Assembly: GCA_003164135.1 (NCBI GenBank)
Contig: PLSD01000066.1
Coordinates: 1 to 64,000, forward strand
Length of the DNA stretch: 64,000 bases
Direction of reading: 5' to 3'
DNA from: Acetobacteraceae bacterium
GTDB taxonomy: Bacteria; Pseudomonadota; Alphaproteobacteria; Acetobacterales; Acetobacteraceae
Of the stretch, positions 15,239 through 24,429 are shown in pieces (the first letter of the stretch is position 1; every line of letters begins with the position of its first letter). The translations under genes were made by a program, and so were the position numbers. Below the pieces are notes generated by a model that did not search any database, had not been told where the DNA came from, and saw nothing but the letters and a program-made list of their open reading frames with translations.

Positions 15239-16423
15239 TCAAGGCTTTTGCAGGAGTGAACCGAACCGCTCATAATACCCGGCAAGCCGTGCATGAACTT
15301 CATCGGGGTCGATGCCGAACTGAGAGGGATCGTGCTTATGCTTGCCGAGCCTCGTGGCAGAGGGATTTTCGGTCAGAAATGTTCTGATACGCGCTTCGAA
15401 ATCCGCCGTGAACGGCTGGTCAAACCGGGCATAAATCCGGCGGATCGAACCGATCGGGTCGAGTACGATGTCGCGATGCGCCAGGTCAAGAATTTTAGCC
15501 TCGATTGCGGGATTTTCCGCCCGTACGCGTGTGGCCCGCGCCATGGCGGTACACCACATATCCACGACGGAGCGGCCGACCGCATGCAAATCGCCTCCTT
15601 GCCCGACCGCCGCCTGCAACGCGGCGATCATACTGGAAAGCGAGGACATGGTAGCCACCGGGTCGCGATGCGTCCAGATCATGCCGATATCCGGATAGGT
15701 CTCAACCAAGCCCTCCAAGTCAAACAAATGATGCGGTGATTTAATAACCCAGCGTCCCTTGGGGCCCTTCCACTGAAATTCCTGCAACAAACGCTTATGC
15801 GTCCGGTACAGCCCTTCTGGAATTTCGTCGATCACCCATTTGGTAAAACGCGGCACGCCGAATTCGGCGGGGAAGTTACTGCCGGCAAAATGATAAGTCA
15901 TGCCATGGTTGCATTCCCCCGCCAGGGTGCAATCCAGGCGCTGGATTTCCTTAAGCTGCGGCGCGTGTTTCAGGTAATTGTCGTTCATCGCCTGGATGAT
16001 CGCGATGCGCGGATCGGTCGCGAAGGTTGCCGCATCGGAGGCCGGCCAGGGCAGCAGCATCTCAAACTCGCGCGGCGCGCGCACGGCCGGGTCGAGGGTT
16101 ATCAGGTCGTAGGTAATCGTGGTCCCGGTGCGAGGTAGGCCGATAATCGCAATCGGCCGTTCAATTTTCTGCTGTTCGATTTCAGGATGCTGGTTCGCGT
16201 CATCGACCAAATGCAGTCGCGTTTCAAGAATGCGTTGGATACGTTTGGCGACCGTATCGCGGAATTCCGGGGAAGGGTGCATCTCCTCAACCGACTGGAT
16301 GAAGATTCTCAGGCCAGTCCTAAAGCTAAGGTAGTCGCCCCAATCGTGTAACCCGGTCGAGGCTTCAGCGCGGTCCAGAGCGCGTTGTTCGTCCAGAATT
16401 TCATAATCATTATGGTTGGACAT
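15239..16423 (-). CDS. PAPS-dependent sulfotransferase family protein (Stf3-like)
   Basis: A 394-residue member of the bacterial sulfotransferase family that transfers sulfate from PAPS to a hydroxyl. The 5'-phosphosulfate loop is IAIIGLPRTGTT (about 91-102), the segment WVIKSPHHLFDLEGL (about 225-239) includes the lysine expected near the donor, and WTHRDPVATMSS (250-261) matches the 3'-phosphate region. A long N-terminal helical stretch precedes the P-loop, as in mycobacterial Stf3-type proteins. It lies 12 bases before DUF1214 and 45 after an SDR in the same operon, so the acceptor is probably a hydroxylated intermediate. A sulfating enzyme inside a degradative operon is unusual. The chemistry remains inferred. 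Confidence 0.8.
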   Translation of the reverse strand: MSNHNDYEILDEQRALDRAEASTGLHDWGDYLSFRTGLRIFIQSVEEMHPSPEFRDTVAKRIQRILETRLHLVDDANQHPEIEQQKIERPIAIIGLPRTGTTITYDLITLDPAVRAPREFEMLLPWPASDAATFATDPRIAIIQAMNDNYLKHAPQLKEIQRLDCTLAGECNHGMTYHFAGSNFPAEFGVPRFTKWVIDEIPEGLYRTHKRLLQEFQWKGPKGRWVIKSPHHLFDLEGLVETYPDIGMIWTHRDPVATMSSLSSMIAALQAAVGQGGDLHAVGRSVVDMWCTAMARATRVRAENPAIEAKILDLAHRDIVLDPIGSIRRIYARFDQPFTADFEARIRTFLTENPSATRLGKHKHDPSQFGIDPDEVHARLAGYYERFGSLLQKP

Positions 16424-16468
16424 TTTGCCGTTTTCCCTTTTGTGCTGCCGTATTTGGGGGCGAATAGT

Positions 16469-17272
16469 TCACTGGGCACCAAAAAGATCGTTGACGATTT
16501 TCTCCAGCGCCAGAACACGCTCGCGCCGCACAACGGTCTGCTGTTCGGAGGCTTCCTGCGAACCATCTATTGAATAGATATAACTGCATCCAGAAGGAAG
16601 CCGCACCAGGGCATTGCGCGCAACGTCTCCGGGATCGAAAATATCCGGTATCTGCATGTCGCCAAGCGTAGCGCGCAGCGTCGGCGTCTCCATGATCGGC
16701 GCCGCGATGCCAATCACATCCACGCCGGAGGGGCCCAATTCCGACCACAGGGACTCAGCTAGGTTCAACACAAATGCCTTCACGGCGGAATAGGCAGCTA
16801 CCCTCGGCTGCCCCCCCAGCCCCGCGCCGGAGCTCATCAGCACAATGCCACCCCGCCCCCGCGCGCGCATCAACCCGCCAAAATGGTGGCACGCGGCGGT
16901 AGCTGTCAGCACATTGCGTGCGATCAAGCCCTGGATCGTCTCCCATGGCGTGTCATGAAAATAATGCCCGCCTTTCTCCGCACCGGCGTTGGAAATATAC
17001 AATCCGACTTCCAGGTCCTTCGCCGCTTCCGCCATGCGCCGCGCGGCATCTGGCGCGTTCAAATCTAGCGATAAGGTGCGGACTTCCACGCCATATTTCC
17101 GCCGAAGCTCGGCTGCCAGCGCTTCCAGGGGTTCTGGGCGCCGCGCGACCAGCAACAGGTTAATCCCGGATGCCGCCACCTCATCCGCAAAGCATGCTCC
17201 CGTGCCGTCGGACCCGCCGGCGATCACGCCCCAGGCGCCATAGCGGTTACGGTCGAGCACTGCATCTGTCAT
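16469..17272 (-). CDS. SDR-family protein with atypical nucleotide motif
   Basis: A 267-residue SDR-fold protein. The dinucleotide loop reads AGGSDGTG in place of TGxxxGxG, NAG is in YISNAGA, the serine is in VLMSSGAG and the catalytic pair is in AYSAVKAF. Its C terminus is unlike classical SDRs: after DPGDVARNALVRLPSG it continues through a glutamine/arginine-rich helix to the end. The start at ATG 17272 was chosen because AGGGGAACC lies 6-7 bases upstream; an in-frame start at 17332 has no such site. It is probably the first gene of the leftward operon, given the 260-base gap before it. Substrate unknown. Confidence 0.78.
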   Translation of the reverse strand: MTDAVLDRNRYGAWGVIAGGSDGTGACFADEVAASGINLLLVARRPEPLEALAAELRRKYGVEVRTLSLDLNAPDAARRMAEAAKDLEVGLYISNAGAEKGGHYFHDTPWETIQGLIARNVLTATAACHHFGGLMRARGRGGIVLMSSGAGLGGQPRVAAYSAVKAFVLNLAESLWSELGPSGVDVIGIAAPIMETPTLRATLGDMQIPDIFDPGDVARNALVRLPSGCSYIYSIDGSQEASEQQTVVRRERVLALEKIVNDLFGAQ

Positions 17273-17478
17273 CGGTCGGTTCCCCTGAATATTTTTGCTG
17301 TTTCCAAAACCATGAATGCCGGATTGAGGCACAATGCGCCTATCGAACGGTTGGTACCTTTTCTGATGATCACCTCGGGCTGCGTATTATTTCGGATGGC
17401 GGGTGGTCTTTGGGGTTCGGCAGGGTCAGTCATGAAATTGCTCTCCACGCATGTGCTGCCGACGGTTCAAGCCTGGGA

Positions 17479-17506
17479 TGATACCGCTTTCATATCAGCA
17501 GTATCA
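17479..17506. promoter_or_regulatory. Inverted repeat upstream of the leftward operon
   Basis: In the 260-base gap between the genes at 16469-17272 and 17533-18738, TGATACCGC (17479-17487) and GCAGTATCA (17498-17506) form an inverted repeat with 8 of 9 matching positions and a 10-base spacer. It lies about 210 bases upstream of the 17272 start. It may be an operator; otherwise I see no gene in this gap. Confidence 0.3.
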
Positions 17507-17532
17507 TGAGTTTTTCGAATGACGCACAGCGG

Positions 17533-18738
17533 TTACCAGATTGTCCGCATCTGCGCGTGAATGCGCCTGGCTCTAAGGGCCGCTTCGCGTTCTTCTTTGG
17601 AAATTACCGGCGTCTGTTCAGGAAGTTCCGCTCGTATCCGCGCAAGGGCAACTCGTCGGATTGTCGGCGTCGGCCGCTCATCAGTGCCAAACCATCGCCC
17701 CTGAATGGCCCCGCGGGGATTGCCGGAAGTATCGAGCCAGTTGTGAATCCCCGGATCGCGCGCTGAAATCACGGCGCGGAAATAACCGTCGTCATCAAGC
17801 CGTGCTTGCGCATCGTTAAGGCTGCTTTGGTTATTATACCAATCAATGGTCTCATAAATCTCATTTGTTAAAATCAGCGACCAGTAGGCAACGTCTTGAG
17901 GAATTTTCACTTCGACGAGCAGCGCTTCATCGTCGCCAAGTTCATAGGCGCCCTCGTAATAGGATTGTCGGTTCAACCCGGTCATATTCGCGAAGTCCAC
18001 GACTTTAAGGCTATTGATATGCCCCTGCTGCCGAAGTTCCTCGACGTGATCGGGGAAAAAACATGCTGCATTACCCGCGATCATTGGAATTTCCGCCAGG
18101 CGCTCAGCGAGATCAGCCGCCGGTAGCCGGCCTTTATTAGGCGGCACATCCAACCGGTCGATTCCAAATCGTGGTTCGCGCTCTTCACCCCAGCGGCAAC
18201 TGACGATTCGCACCATGAATTTTTCAGCGCTGGGGTGCAACTCCCACCAGTCGCCGTCATGGCCATCGGGGCACTTCTGGCTGACGATCACATCAAAATT
18301 GTCGTTTTCGTCACGCGTTAACGTATCAAAATCATATTGTAGCAGAGCGGGAGATGGCTTTCCGGTCCGCAGTGTATCCGGCCCTAGCTGGGCGAGCATG
18401 AACATTCGCACCGTGCCGCGGTCGCCCTTGATACGGTAGGTCCCTGAGCCGTCGATCATCGCGGTTTTGTAGATGGTATCGGCATTCGGCTGGAAAATAT
18501 TCTGCGCGATATGCAGTTCCGGTACGAAGATGGGGTGACGGCGATCGCCAATAACGGCATCATTCGTGGCGCGCACCAGCCCGGCGAGTAGCAGTCGCCA
18601 AGCCTCCTGCACCACCTGAGGGTCATTGCGGAGGTTTTTAGGTAACCGGTTAAGCAGCCGCGTTCCCAGGGGTTTGAGCTGATCGACAAACTGCTCCCAG
18701 GACCCGGCATCGGCCGCCGGCGCCAGTGTATGATTCAT
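17533..18738 (-). CDS. DUF1254/DUF1214-domain protein
   Basis: A protein of about 401 residues ending in the same DUF1214 signature as its paralogue at 13961 (FRAVISARDPGIHNWLDT, then GAIQGRWFG). The N-terminal part includes FQPNADTIYKTAMIDGSGTY and YRIKGDRGTVRMFMLAQLG, beta-rich segments of the DUF1254/1214 fold. The start was put at ATG 18738, which follows GGGAG by 7 bases and gives the MNH N terminus shared with the paralogue; in-frame starts at 18762 and 18864 are less supported. No signal peptide is visible. It is divergent from the kinase-like gene at 19005. Function unknown; the repeated presence of this family in the cluster suggests a role in handling the hydrophobic substrate. Confidence 0.72.
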   Translation of the reverse strand: MNHTLAPAADAGSWEQFVDQLKPLGTRLLNRLPKNLRNDPQVVQEAWRLLLAGLVRATNDAVIGDRRHPIFVPELHIAQNIFQPNADTIYKTAMIDGSGTYRIKGDRGTVRMFMLAQLGPDTLRTGKPSPALLQYDFDTLTRDENDNFDVIVSQKCPDGHDGDWWELHPSAEKFMVRIVSCRWGEEREPRFGIDRLDVPPNKGRLPAADLAERLAEIPMIAGNAACFFPDHVEELRQQGHINSLKVVDFANMTGLNRQSYYEGAYELGDDEALLVEVKIPQDVAYWSLILTNEIYETIDWYNNQSSLNDAQARLDDDGYFRAVISARDPGIHNWLDTSGNPRGAIQGRWFGTDERPTPTIRRVALARIRAELPEQTPVISKEEREAALRARRIHAQMRTIW

Positions 18739-19004
18739 AACGCCGCTCCCATCAGATTCCATGACGCAAAAAGATATATCATCCCTTGGCGGGCCAACAA
18801 GGGCGTTGAGTGTGTCCTTAGCGTCAAGACCATTGTTCTGCCGCCATGGCGGCATCCCTCTCACTTTCGATAGGTTAGTCTGCTTAGTCTGGGCGCATAA
18901 GGGGTGGCGTTGAATTTTGCGGACGCTCCAAGACGTTGGCCTGCCGGTCTCCGGGCCTTGAGTTGAATTATAACTGGTTTGAAAGGCTTCAGGTTTTGAC
19001 GCAC

Positions 19005-20090
19005 ATGCACCCTGTTTCCGCCGAAGGAATCACTCCGGCCTATCTGAATGGTCTTATCGCCGAAATATCGCCACAGGTCAGGGTGAAGGATGTGGAGGTC
19101 GTTGAAGCCAAAACCTATGGCGAGGAAATGGTTTCCACGGCCGGGAGGGTATTTTTGAATGTGCGCTATGAATCCGGGGCGGCGGCGGATTGGCCAACCC
19201 GGCTAGTCTTGAAAGTGGCCCGCATCGACGATGCGGTCATGTCGCCATTTTATGCGAACGAGGTTGCTTTTTATCGCAAGATACGCCCCGGCCTGAGCCT
19301 TGAGGCGCCACGTTGTTTTGGCGGCGATTTTGATCCCGCCTCTAACCGGTTTGGTCTGTTGCTGGAGGATCTCTCCACCAGGGGGGCGCGCTTTCCCAAT
19401 GTCACGAAAAAAGTGGAGCTTGAGGAAGTCCGGGCATTGCTGGATACGGTGGCCAGCCTGCACGCCGGTTTCTGGGAGTCGCCACGCTTCTCTGGCGATC
19501 TGGCCTGGGTAGAGACGCATCTCGCGGGTGGTGTTGCCACCATGATGAACGAAATGGCGCCGGCGTATATTCAGCACGAGATCGACACCGAAAATTTCAA
19601 GCGCGAATTGGTTCAGCGTCTGCGCACGACCGGCCCGCAATTGCTTGCGGGCGTGCAGGCCGTGCAGCGGCATCAGGCAACCCTGCCGCAAACGATGCTG
19701 CATGGCGATACGCATATTGGCAACACCTATTTGCTGCCCGGTGTTCGCGGCGGGCTGCTGGATTGGCAGTTGATGGTTCGCGGCCACGCCATGCACGATG
19801 TGAATTACCTCATCACGACATCGCTCTCCATCGCGGACAGGCGCAACAACGAACGTGAGTTGCTATCGTATTATCTCGATCGTCTGGCGGCGAATGGTGT
19901 GCAGACGCCACTGTCTTTCGAGCAGGCTTGGGTGGAATACCGCCGGACGCTCGTGTGGGGCGTTTACATAGGCTGGTTGACAACGCCGGTGGTGAACTAT
20001 GGCTGGGAGATCAACGTGCTTAACCATCTCCGGCTGACGACGGCTTATGAGGACCTTGAGACCGCGAAGCTGGTTGCGGAAGTGCTCTGA
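19005..20090 (+). CDS. Phosphotransferase-fold (APH/choline-kinase-like) enzyme
   Basis: A 361-residue protein with the aminoglycoside-phosphotransferase/EcKinase fold. The catalytic loop MLHGDTHIGNTYL contains the Asp base and Asn metal ligand, and LLDWQLMVRG carries the second metal-binding Asp. LVLKVAR holds the candidate ATP-binding lysine. In catabolic clusters these are usually small-molecule kinases rather than resistance genes; ACAD10/11- and LvaA-type kinases phosphorylate hydroxyacyl-CoAs. The start at ATG 19005 gives a natural N terminus; an upstream in-frame start (18936) is possible. The gene stands alone, divergent from DUF1254, and is related to the kinase at 24430 (HGDxHxGN and DWQLxxxG in both). 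Confidence 0.78.
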   Translation: MHPVSAEGITPAYLNGLIAEISPQVRVKDVEVVEAKTYGEEMVSTAGRVFLNVRYESGAAADWPTRLVLKVARIDDAVMSPFYANEVAFYRKIRPGLSLEAPRCFGGDFDPASNRFGLLLEDLSTRGARFPNVTKKVELEEVRALLDTVASLHAGFWESPRFSGDLAWVETHLAGGVATMMNEMAPAYIQHEIDTENFKRELVQRLRTTGPQLLAGVQAVQRHQATLPQTMLHGDTHIGNTYLLPGVRGGLLDWQLMVRGHAMHDVNYLITTSLSIADRRNNERELLSYYLDRLAANGVQTPLSFEQAWVEYRRTLVWGVYIGWLTTPVVNYGWEINVLNHLRLTTAYEDLETAKLVAEVL

Positions 20091-20224
20091 GGTTAGAGCG
20101 CATTTGGGTTAATCGGCATACAATTTCCGCGCGGGCGAATGCGCCGGCGATACCGGCTGAAATCGGTGAACCAGAAGCTACCATGACCGTCGAATCCCGC
20201 CTCCTTTACTTCTGCGCGCAGCGA

Positions 20225-20734
20225 TTATCCGCGTGGCGGAAACGAGGGCCGGGCAGCAGCAATCTGTTCCAGCACTCGCGATGACATCCACACGTGTTCG
20301 ACATAATGGCCGATACGGGAACGCTCGTCGGTGTAGATATAACGGAGATCCTCGCCGAGCGAGCCCCGATACACGATCGGGTGTTGCGCGGTATCGATGG
20401 ATGCCACATGCGCCTCCCAGTTTTCGATCGGCCCGTCGATGCGGATCGCGACATGGTGGAAACGAATCGTCAGCTCCGGGCCTTGCGGCAAATCGTCGCT
20501 GAACAATGGCGCGGTATTGCCGACCGGCTCGATCAGCTCGATTTCAACGCCGTTGACATGGGAAAGTGCGATCCGCAATTCCGGGTCGCCGGGCTTGGCG
20601 GCCCCGGTGGCGACATTATTGAAGAGGAAAAACCCCGGATTGGCGTAATCCTTCTCAAACAAAGCAATGGCACGGGTAATGTCGTTGGTGACGTAGGCCA
20701 CCTGATGATGGTGCGCATTTTGCCGTGCGAACAT
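20225..20734 (-). CDS. VOC-superfamily (glyoxalase-like) protein
   Basis: A 169-residue VOC-fold protein. The N terminus NAHHHQVAYVTNDITRAIALF and the second module FHHVAIRIDGPIENWEAHVAS each have the beta-alpha-beta start and histidines of this fold; GVEIELIEPVG supplies a Glu in the metal-ligand position of the first module. It is shorter than extradiol dioxygenases and is more likely an isomerase or lyase. It resembles the VOC protein at 13400. It lies 39 bases after the SDR at 20774-21559 on the same strand, so the two are probably an operon, perhaps with the AraC gene. Substrate unknown. Confidence 0.72.
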   Translation of the reverse strand: MFARQNAHHHQVAYVTNDITRAIALFEKDYANPGFFLFNNVATGAAKPGDPELRIALSHVNGVEIELIEPVGNTAPLFSDDLPQGPELTIRFHHVAIRIDGPIENWEAHVASIDTAQHPIVYRGSLGEDLRYIYTDERSRIGHYVEHVWMSSRVLEQIAAARPSFPPRG

Positions 20735-20773
20735 GCTGTTGTCTCGATTCCAAAGTTTACGTTGTAATCCGTG

Positions 20774-21559
20774 TTAGTTTGCGTTGAGCTTGCCGCCGTC
20801 GATCACCAGCGTGTCGCCGGTGTGGTAGCGCGCGGCATCGCTTGCCAGGTAAACCACGGCACCTTCCAGGTCCTCCGGCGTGCCAACGCGGCCCAACGGC
20901 ACTTTCGGAATCACCGCTGCAGCAATCGCAGCACCTATTTCGGGACTGGCGTAAGTCATTTCAGTGGCGATGAAGCCAGGCGCGATGACATTGCAGCGAA
21001 TGCCATGGGGGCCAAGCTCGGCGGCCAGCGTTTTGGAAAGTGCAGCGAGCGCGCCCTTGGCCATGGCATAATGGCCCAGCGCCGGCACACCCTGAAAGAT
21101 CGAGCCACTGCCACAGATAATCAACGACCCGCCAGGATGCCCCGCCTTTGCCTGCGCCACCATATGCCGGGAAACTTCCCGCAGCGTGTACACCGAACCG
21201 TGCAAACTCACATTCAGCAAGCCGTGATAAAGTTCGCTGCTCAACTCCGGGAACGGGACTTGTGTCGCGATGCCGGCATTGGCCACGGCAATATCGATGT
21301 GGCCAAATTCCTCAATCAGCGCATCGACACCTTCCCGCACAGCGTCTTCCGAGCGCACATCCACCTCGCGGGAACGTATCCTTGTGCCAAATGCACTGAG
21401 TTCCTTCACGGCGGCAGCATTACGTTCCGCCCGCCGCCCCCAAATGACCACATCCGCCCCCGCCCGCGCCAAGCCACGCGCGAAGGCAAGGCCGATGCCA
21501 GCGTTGGCGCCGGTTACCAGCGCGACTTTACCCGATAAATCGAATGGATTCGAAGCCAA
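20774..21559 (-). CDS. Short-chain dehydrogenase/reductase (SDR), TTG start
   Basis: A classical SDR of 261 residues: TGANAGIG nucleotide loop, ANAGI, serine in ICGSGS, YAMAK catalytic pair, and PGFIATEMTYASPEIG after it; the C terminus ends LVIDGGKLNAN. The start was placed at TTG 21559-21557 because GGAGAGG lies 8 bases before it and the protein then begins a few residues ahead of the usual [13 protein letters not shown]. An in-frame ATG at 21661 would add about 34 residues unlike the family. VIWGRR has Arg after the second strand, suggesting NADP. It precedes the VOC gene by 39 bases. Confidence 0.82.
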   Translation of the reverse strand: MASNPFDLSGKVALVTGANAGIGLAFARGLARAGADVVIWGRRAERNAAAVKELSAFGTRIRSREVDVRSEDAVREGVDALIEEFGHIDIAVANAGIATQVPFPELSSELYHGLLNVSLHGSVYTLREVSRHMVAQAKAGHPGGSLIICGSGSIFQGVPALGHYAMAKGALAALSKTLAAELGPHGIRCNVIAPGFIATEMTYASPEIGAAIAAAVIPKVPLGRVGTPEDLEGAVVYLASDAARYHTGDTLVIDGGKLNAN

Positions 21560-21670
21560 TATTTGATCCTCTCCCGGCTTTCTAAAACCTGCGCCGGCAA
21601 AACCCGCCAGGCAATCGATAAAACTTGCGCCCCCGCGCCACCAGCGTTGCCGGGCCGCCAAGGGAAGGGC

Positions 21671-22546
21671 TCAGCCTATCCTGGCAGCTCGGTAGGCGCG
21701 CGGCGTGAGGCTGGTGGCCCGGCGGAAAGCCGCAGAGAATGCGGCGGCGGTTTCAAAGCCGCAACGCCAAGCAATTTCCTTGATCGCCGGCTTGCGGGCG
21801 CTGAGTAACGCCTTCGCCCGCTCGATCTTCCGGCTGGCCGCGAACTCAGACAATGTCATGCCGGTGGTGGCGCGGAAAACCCTGAAAAAATGCCGCGAGC
21901 TGAAGCCGCATTCCGCCGCCAGTTCGGAAATGCTGGCCGGCTTGCCAGGCCTTTCCAGTATTTCCTCGATCTTGCGCAGTTCAGCCGGCCGCAGGCGGCA
22001 TTGTGTCTCATTGAACCTCGCTTTGGGGCCGCGAAAATAACGCGCCAGTTCCACGGATATTTGTAGGCAAAGTGCCTCGGCCATTAACTCAGAGGCAAAT
22101 CCCGGGGTTTCAAGTTCAGTCGCCAGGCGGAGCATGGCATCGCGGACAAACGGGCTGCGGACGTCCAGGCTTGCATCCAGCCAGTCCGGCGTCCAGTCAT
22201 CGGGCTCGCCAGGGGCCAGATCACCAAATGCACAGCACACCGAACTTTGCCTCCCGGCCCCCCATTCGCTTTGCAGGCCATGATTCGCCGGAATGAAGAT
22301 GACATCCCCCAGCGGCCGCGCGCCTCGGCCGGGCGCGCCGGCGTAGCTGCCGCGGGGTGTGCCAGGCCGGTGAGACAGCGCCAGATCAAGAAAGCTGTTG
22401 GCGGACTCGAACCTCGCCCGCTGCGGCCGGCCAAAATTATAGTCGTGCAGTTCAATAGTCGCCTGGGGTAATTCCATATGCCCCCGCACGTTGACCTCGA
22501 AAGCGTCGGGCAGTTCCCCCCCGGCCAGCAAAAACGTTCCCGGCAT
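21671..22546 (-). CDS. AraC-family transcriptional regulator
   Basis: A 291-residue regulator with the double HTH of the AraC family at the C terminus: ISELAAECGFSSRHFFRVFR (first HTH) and IKEIAWRCGFETAAAFSAAF (second HTH), followed by TSLTPRAYRAARIG. The N-terminal two thirds would be an effector or dimerisation domain; ARPLGDVIFIPANH resembles the cupin-like strand of such domains. It is divergent from the sulfotransferase at 22746 with about 200 bases between, and its stop lies 111 bases upstream of the SDR at 21559, so it could control either side. The inducer is unknown. Confidence 0.88.
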   Translation of the reverse strand: MPGTFLLAGGELPDAFEVNVRGHMELPQATIELHDYNFGRPQRARFESANSFLDLALSHRPGTPRGSYAGAPGRGARPLGDVIFIPANHGLQSEWGAGRQSSVCCAFGDLAPGEPDDWTPDWLDASLDVRSPFVRDAMLRLATELETPGFASELMAEALCLQISVELARYFRGPKARFNETQCRLRPAELRKIEEILERPGKPASISELAAECGFSSRHFFRVFRATTGMTLSEFAASRKIERAKALLSARKPAIKEIAWRCGFETAAAFSAAFRRATSLTPRAYRAARIG

Positions 22547-22745
22547 TTCCAGTTTCCCTTTTTGGTCTACGCGGTTTTATGGCTTTCCGCATGGCGAGGA
22601 CACGTCATTACAATGTCTCGCTTACAATCATGATTATCCGGATGTCGCACGCTACTATCTTTTGGCGGGTGGAAGATAGAGTTCCCCGTTGCCGTGGGCG
22701 CGGCCCGTATGCTTGCTAAAGCCTGCGTCATAAATAAGGACCGTC

Positions 22746-24017
22746 ATGGGAAGCGCCGCCACGAACCCGCCGATCATCAAACTTACCGACCTTAAAAACC
22801 CGGTTCTCACCCCGCTCCAGCAAGGCGCGCTAGCAATGGCGGCTGCCCACCCGGTCACGTTCAGCGTGGAAGCGGTGCTGGCGGCGGCCCGCGCCGAGAC
22901 CGGGCTGACTGATTTTGGCGCGGATGACTTCCTGCCGCGCCTGGCTGTCTGGCTGCAATCCATCGACGAAGACGACAACGCGTCGGCAATCACCAGGGCG
23001 AATTTGTTTCAGATGACCGTGCGCTACGCCGCCACCAGGCTGCGCATGGAGGACATCATCCGCCGGCACCCGGAAATTCTCGACATAAACATTGATCGCC
23101 CGATTATCGTGGCCGGTCTGCCGCGCTCGGGCACCACACATCTTCTGGGCCTGCTCAGCGCGGACAAACGCCTGCGTTCCCTGCCATGGTGGGAGGCGAT
23201 TGCCCCCGTTCCTGCCCCCGGCGACGAACCCACGCAGGCCGATCCCAACCCCCGCCACACCCGCGCGGCGCAAGGCTGGCAGGCCTATGAATCCGTGCTG
23301 CCCTATATGGCGATCATGCACGAGTTCTCCGCCGATCATATCAGTGAGGACATCGAACTCCAGGCGCTGGATTTCTCCTCCTACCTCATCGAATGGCTGG
23401 CCCATGTGCCGCGCTGGCGGGATTTCTACCTCTCGCAGGACCAACGCGGCCCCTACGCCTACATGAAAAAAGCCATGCAGGTTCTCACCTTCCTGCGCGG
23501 CCCGAACCGCTGGGTCATCAAATGCCCGCAGCACATGGAACAACTCCCCGCGCTGTACGACACGTTCCCGGACGCCACCTTCGTCCTCACTCACCGCGAC
23601 CCGGTCGGCTCCATCCGCTCGGCGATGACCATGGCCCTCTACGCGGCGCGCATCCTGCGCAAAAAAGTCGACCCCGCGGAGCCCGCATCCTATTGGCCGG
23701 ATCGCTATGAGCGCCTGCTGCGCGCCTGCGTGCGCGACCGCGACATATTGCCGGCGGCGCAAACCATCGATGTCTATTTCCACGAGTGGATCAAAAACCC
23801 CGACGCCATTCTACGCGAAGTCTATGCCCGCGCCGGCCTGCCGCTTACCGATGCCGCGCTGGCCGAGCTTCACGCGTATCTCGAATCACACGGGGAACAG
23901 GAAAAGGGGCGGCTGGAATATGACCTGGAAGGCGACTTCGGCCTCACCGCCGAGGCCATCCGTAAACCTTTCGGCTTCTATTTCGCGCGGTTTCCCGTGA
24001 AAGCGGAAGTCGCATGA
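22746..24017 (+). CDS. PAPS-dependent sulfotransferase family protein
   Basis: A 423-residue sulfotransferase-family protein. The phosphosulfate loop is VAGLPRSGTTHLLGLLS (about 122-138), WVIKCPQHMEQLPAL follows, and FVLTHRDPVGSIRSAM matches the 3'-phosphate site. Compared with the Stf at 15239, the lysine-proline segment is KCP rather than KSP and the two are only distantly similar. It overlaps the next gene by 4 bases (ATGA), implying translational coupling with the NTF2-like protein. The divergent AraC gene probably regulates it. It would sulfate a hydroxyl on a catabolic intermediate; the acceptor is unknown. Confidence 0.8.
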   Translation: MGSAATNPPIIKLTDLKNPVLTPLQQGALAMAAAHPVTFSVEAVLAAARAETGLTDFGADDFLPRLAVWLQSIDEDDNASAITRANLFQMTVRYAATRLRMEDIIRRHPEILDINIDRPIIVAGLPRSGTTHLLGLLSADKRLRSLPWWEAIAPVPAPGDEPTQADPNPRHTRAAQGWQAYESVLPYMAIMHEFSADHISEDIELQALDFSSYLIEWLAHVPRWRDFYLSQDQRGPYAYMKKAMQVLTFLRGPNRWVIKCPQHMEQLPALYDTFPDATFVLTHRDPVGSIRSAMTMALYAARILRKKVDPAEPASYWPDRYERLLRACVRDRDILPAAQTIDVYFHEWIKNPDAILREVYARAGLPLTDAALAELHAYLESHGEQEKGRLEYDLEGDFGLTAEAIRKPFGFYFARFPVKAEVA

Positions 24018-24415
24018 TCAGCGCCCCGGATGAACGCGAAATCATCGCCGTGCTGACGCGCTACGCCACTGGCATAGACCGCCGCGACTGGCCGCTGTTG
24101 CGCGCCTGTTTTGCCGAGGATTTTATCGGCGACTACGGCAGCTTTGGTAGTTGGCGCGGGCCAGATGAAATCACCAAATTCATGGAAGAAGTCCATGCCT
24201 CGGTCGGCCCCACGCTGCACCGCATGAGCAACTTCGTGATCGAAGGGGAGGGTGATCACGCCACCGCCCGCAGCTATGTCGACGCTCTGCTCATGCCCAG
24301 CACCCCGGATGGCGAAGTTCATCAGGCAGCCGGCTGGTACGAGGACGAGTTCATACGCACCAGCGACGGCTGGAAAATCCGCCGCCGCCGCTTTGTCGCC
24401 GTTCGCATGACGTAA
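24014..24415 (+). CDS. NTF2/SnoaL-like protein
   Basis: A 133-residue protein of the cone-shaped NTF2-like fold: EIIAVLTRYATGIDRRDWPLL at the N terminus, CFAEDFIGDYGSFGSW in the middle, and VHQAAGWYEDEFIRTSDGWK then IRRRRFVAVR at the end. D and H residues lining the pocket are typical of SnoaL-like cyclases, isomerases and hydratases, but no catalytic dyad can be named with confidence. It overlaps the sulfotransferase stop (ATGA), so the two proteins are made together. It is similar in plan to the proteins at 56523 and 63166. It is convergent with the kinase-like gene at 24430. Confidence 0.75.
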   Translation: MISAPDEREIIAVLTRYATGIDRRDWPLLRACFAEDFIGDYGSFGSWRGPDEITKFMEEVHASVGPTLHRMSNFVIEGEGDHATARSYVDALLMPSTPDGEVHQAAGWYEDEFIRTSDGWKIRRRRFVAVRMT

Positions 24416-24429
24416 TCCGAACGAGTCTG

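Noticed and set aside
18875-18891. Tandem TTAGTCTG repeat upstream of the DUF1254 gene
   Set aside because: Only two 8-base copies, no symmetry and no second location; likely chance.
22830-23783. Long - strand frame under the second sulfotransferase
   Set aside because: Shadow frame; the sulfotransferase motifs are unambiguous.
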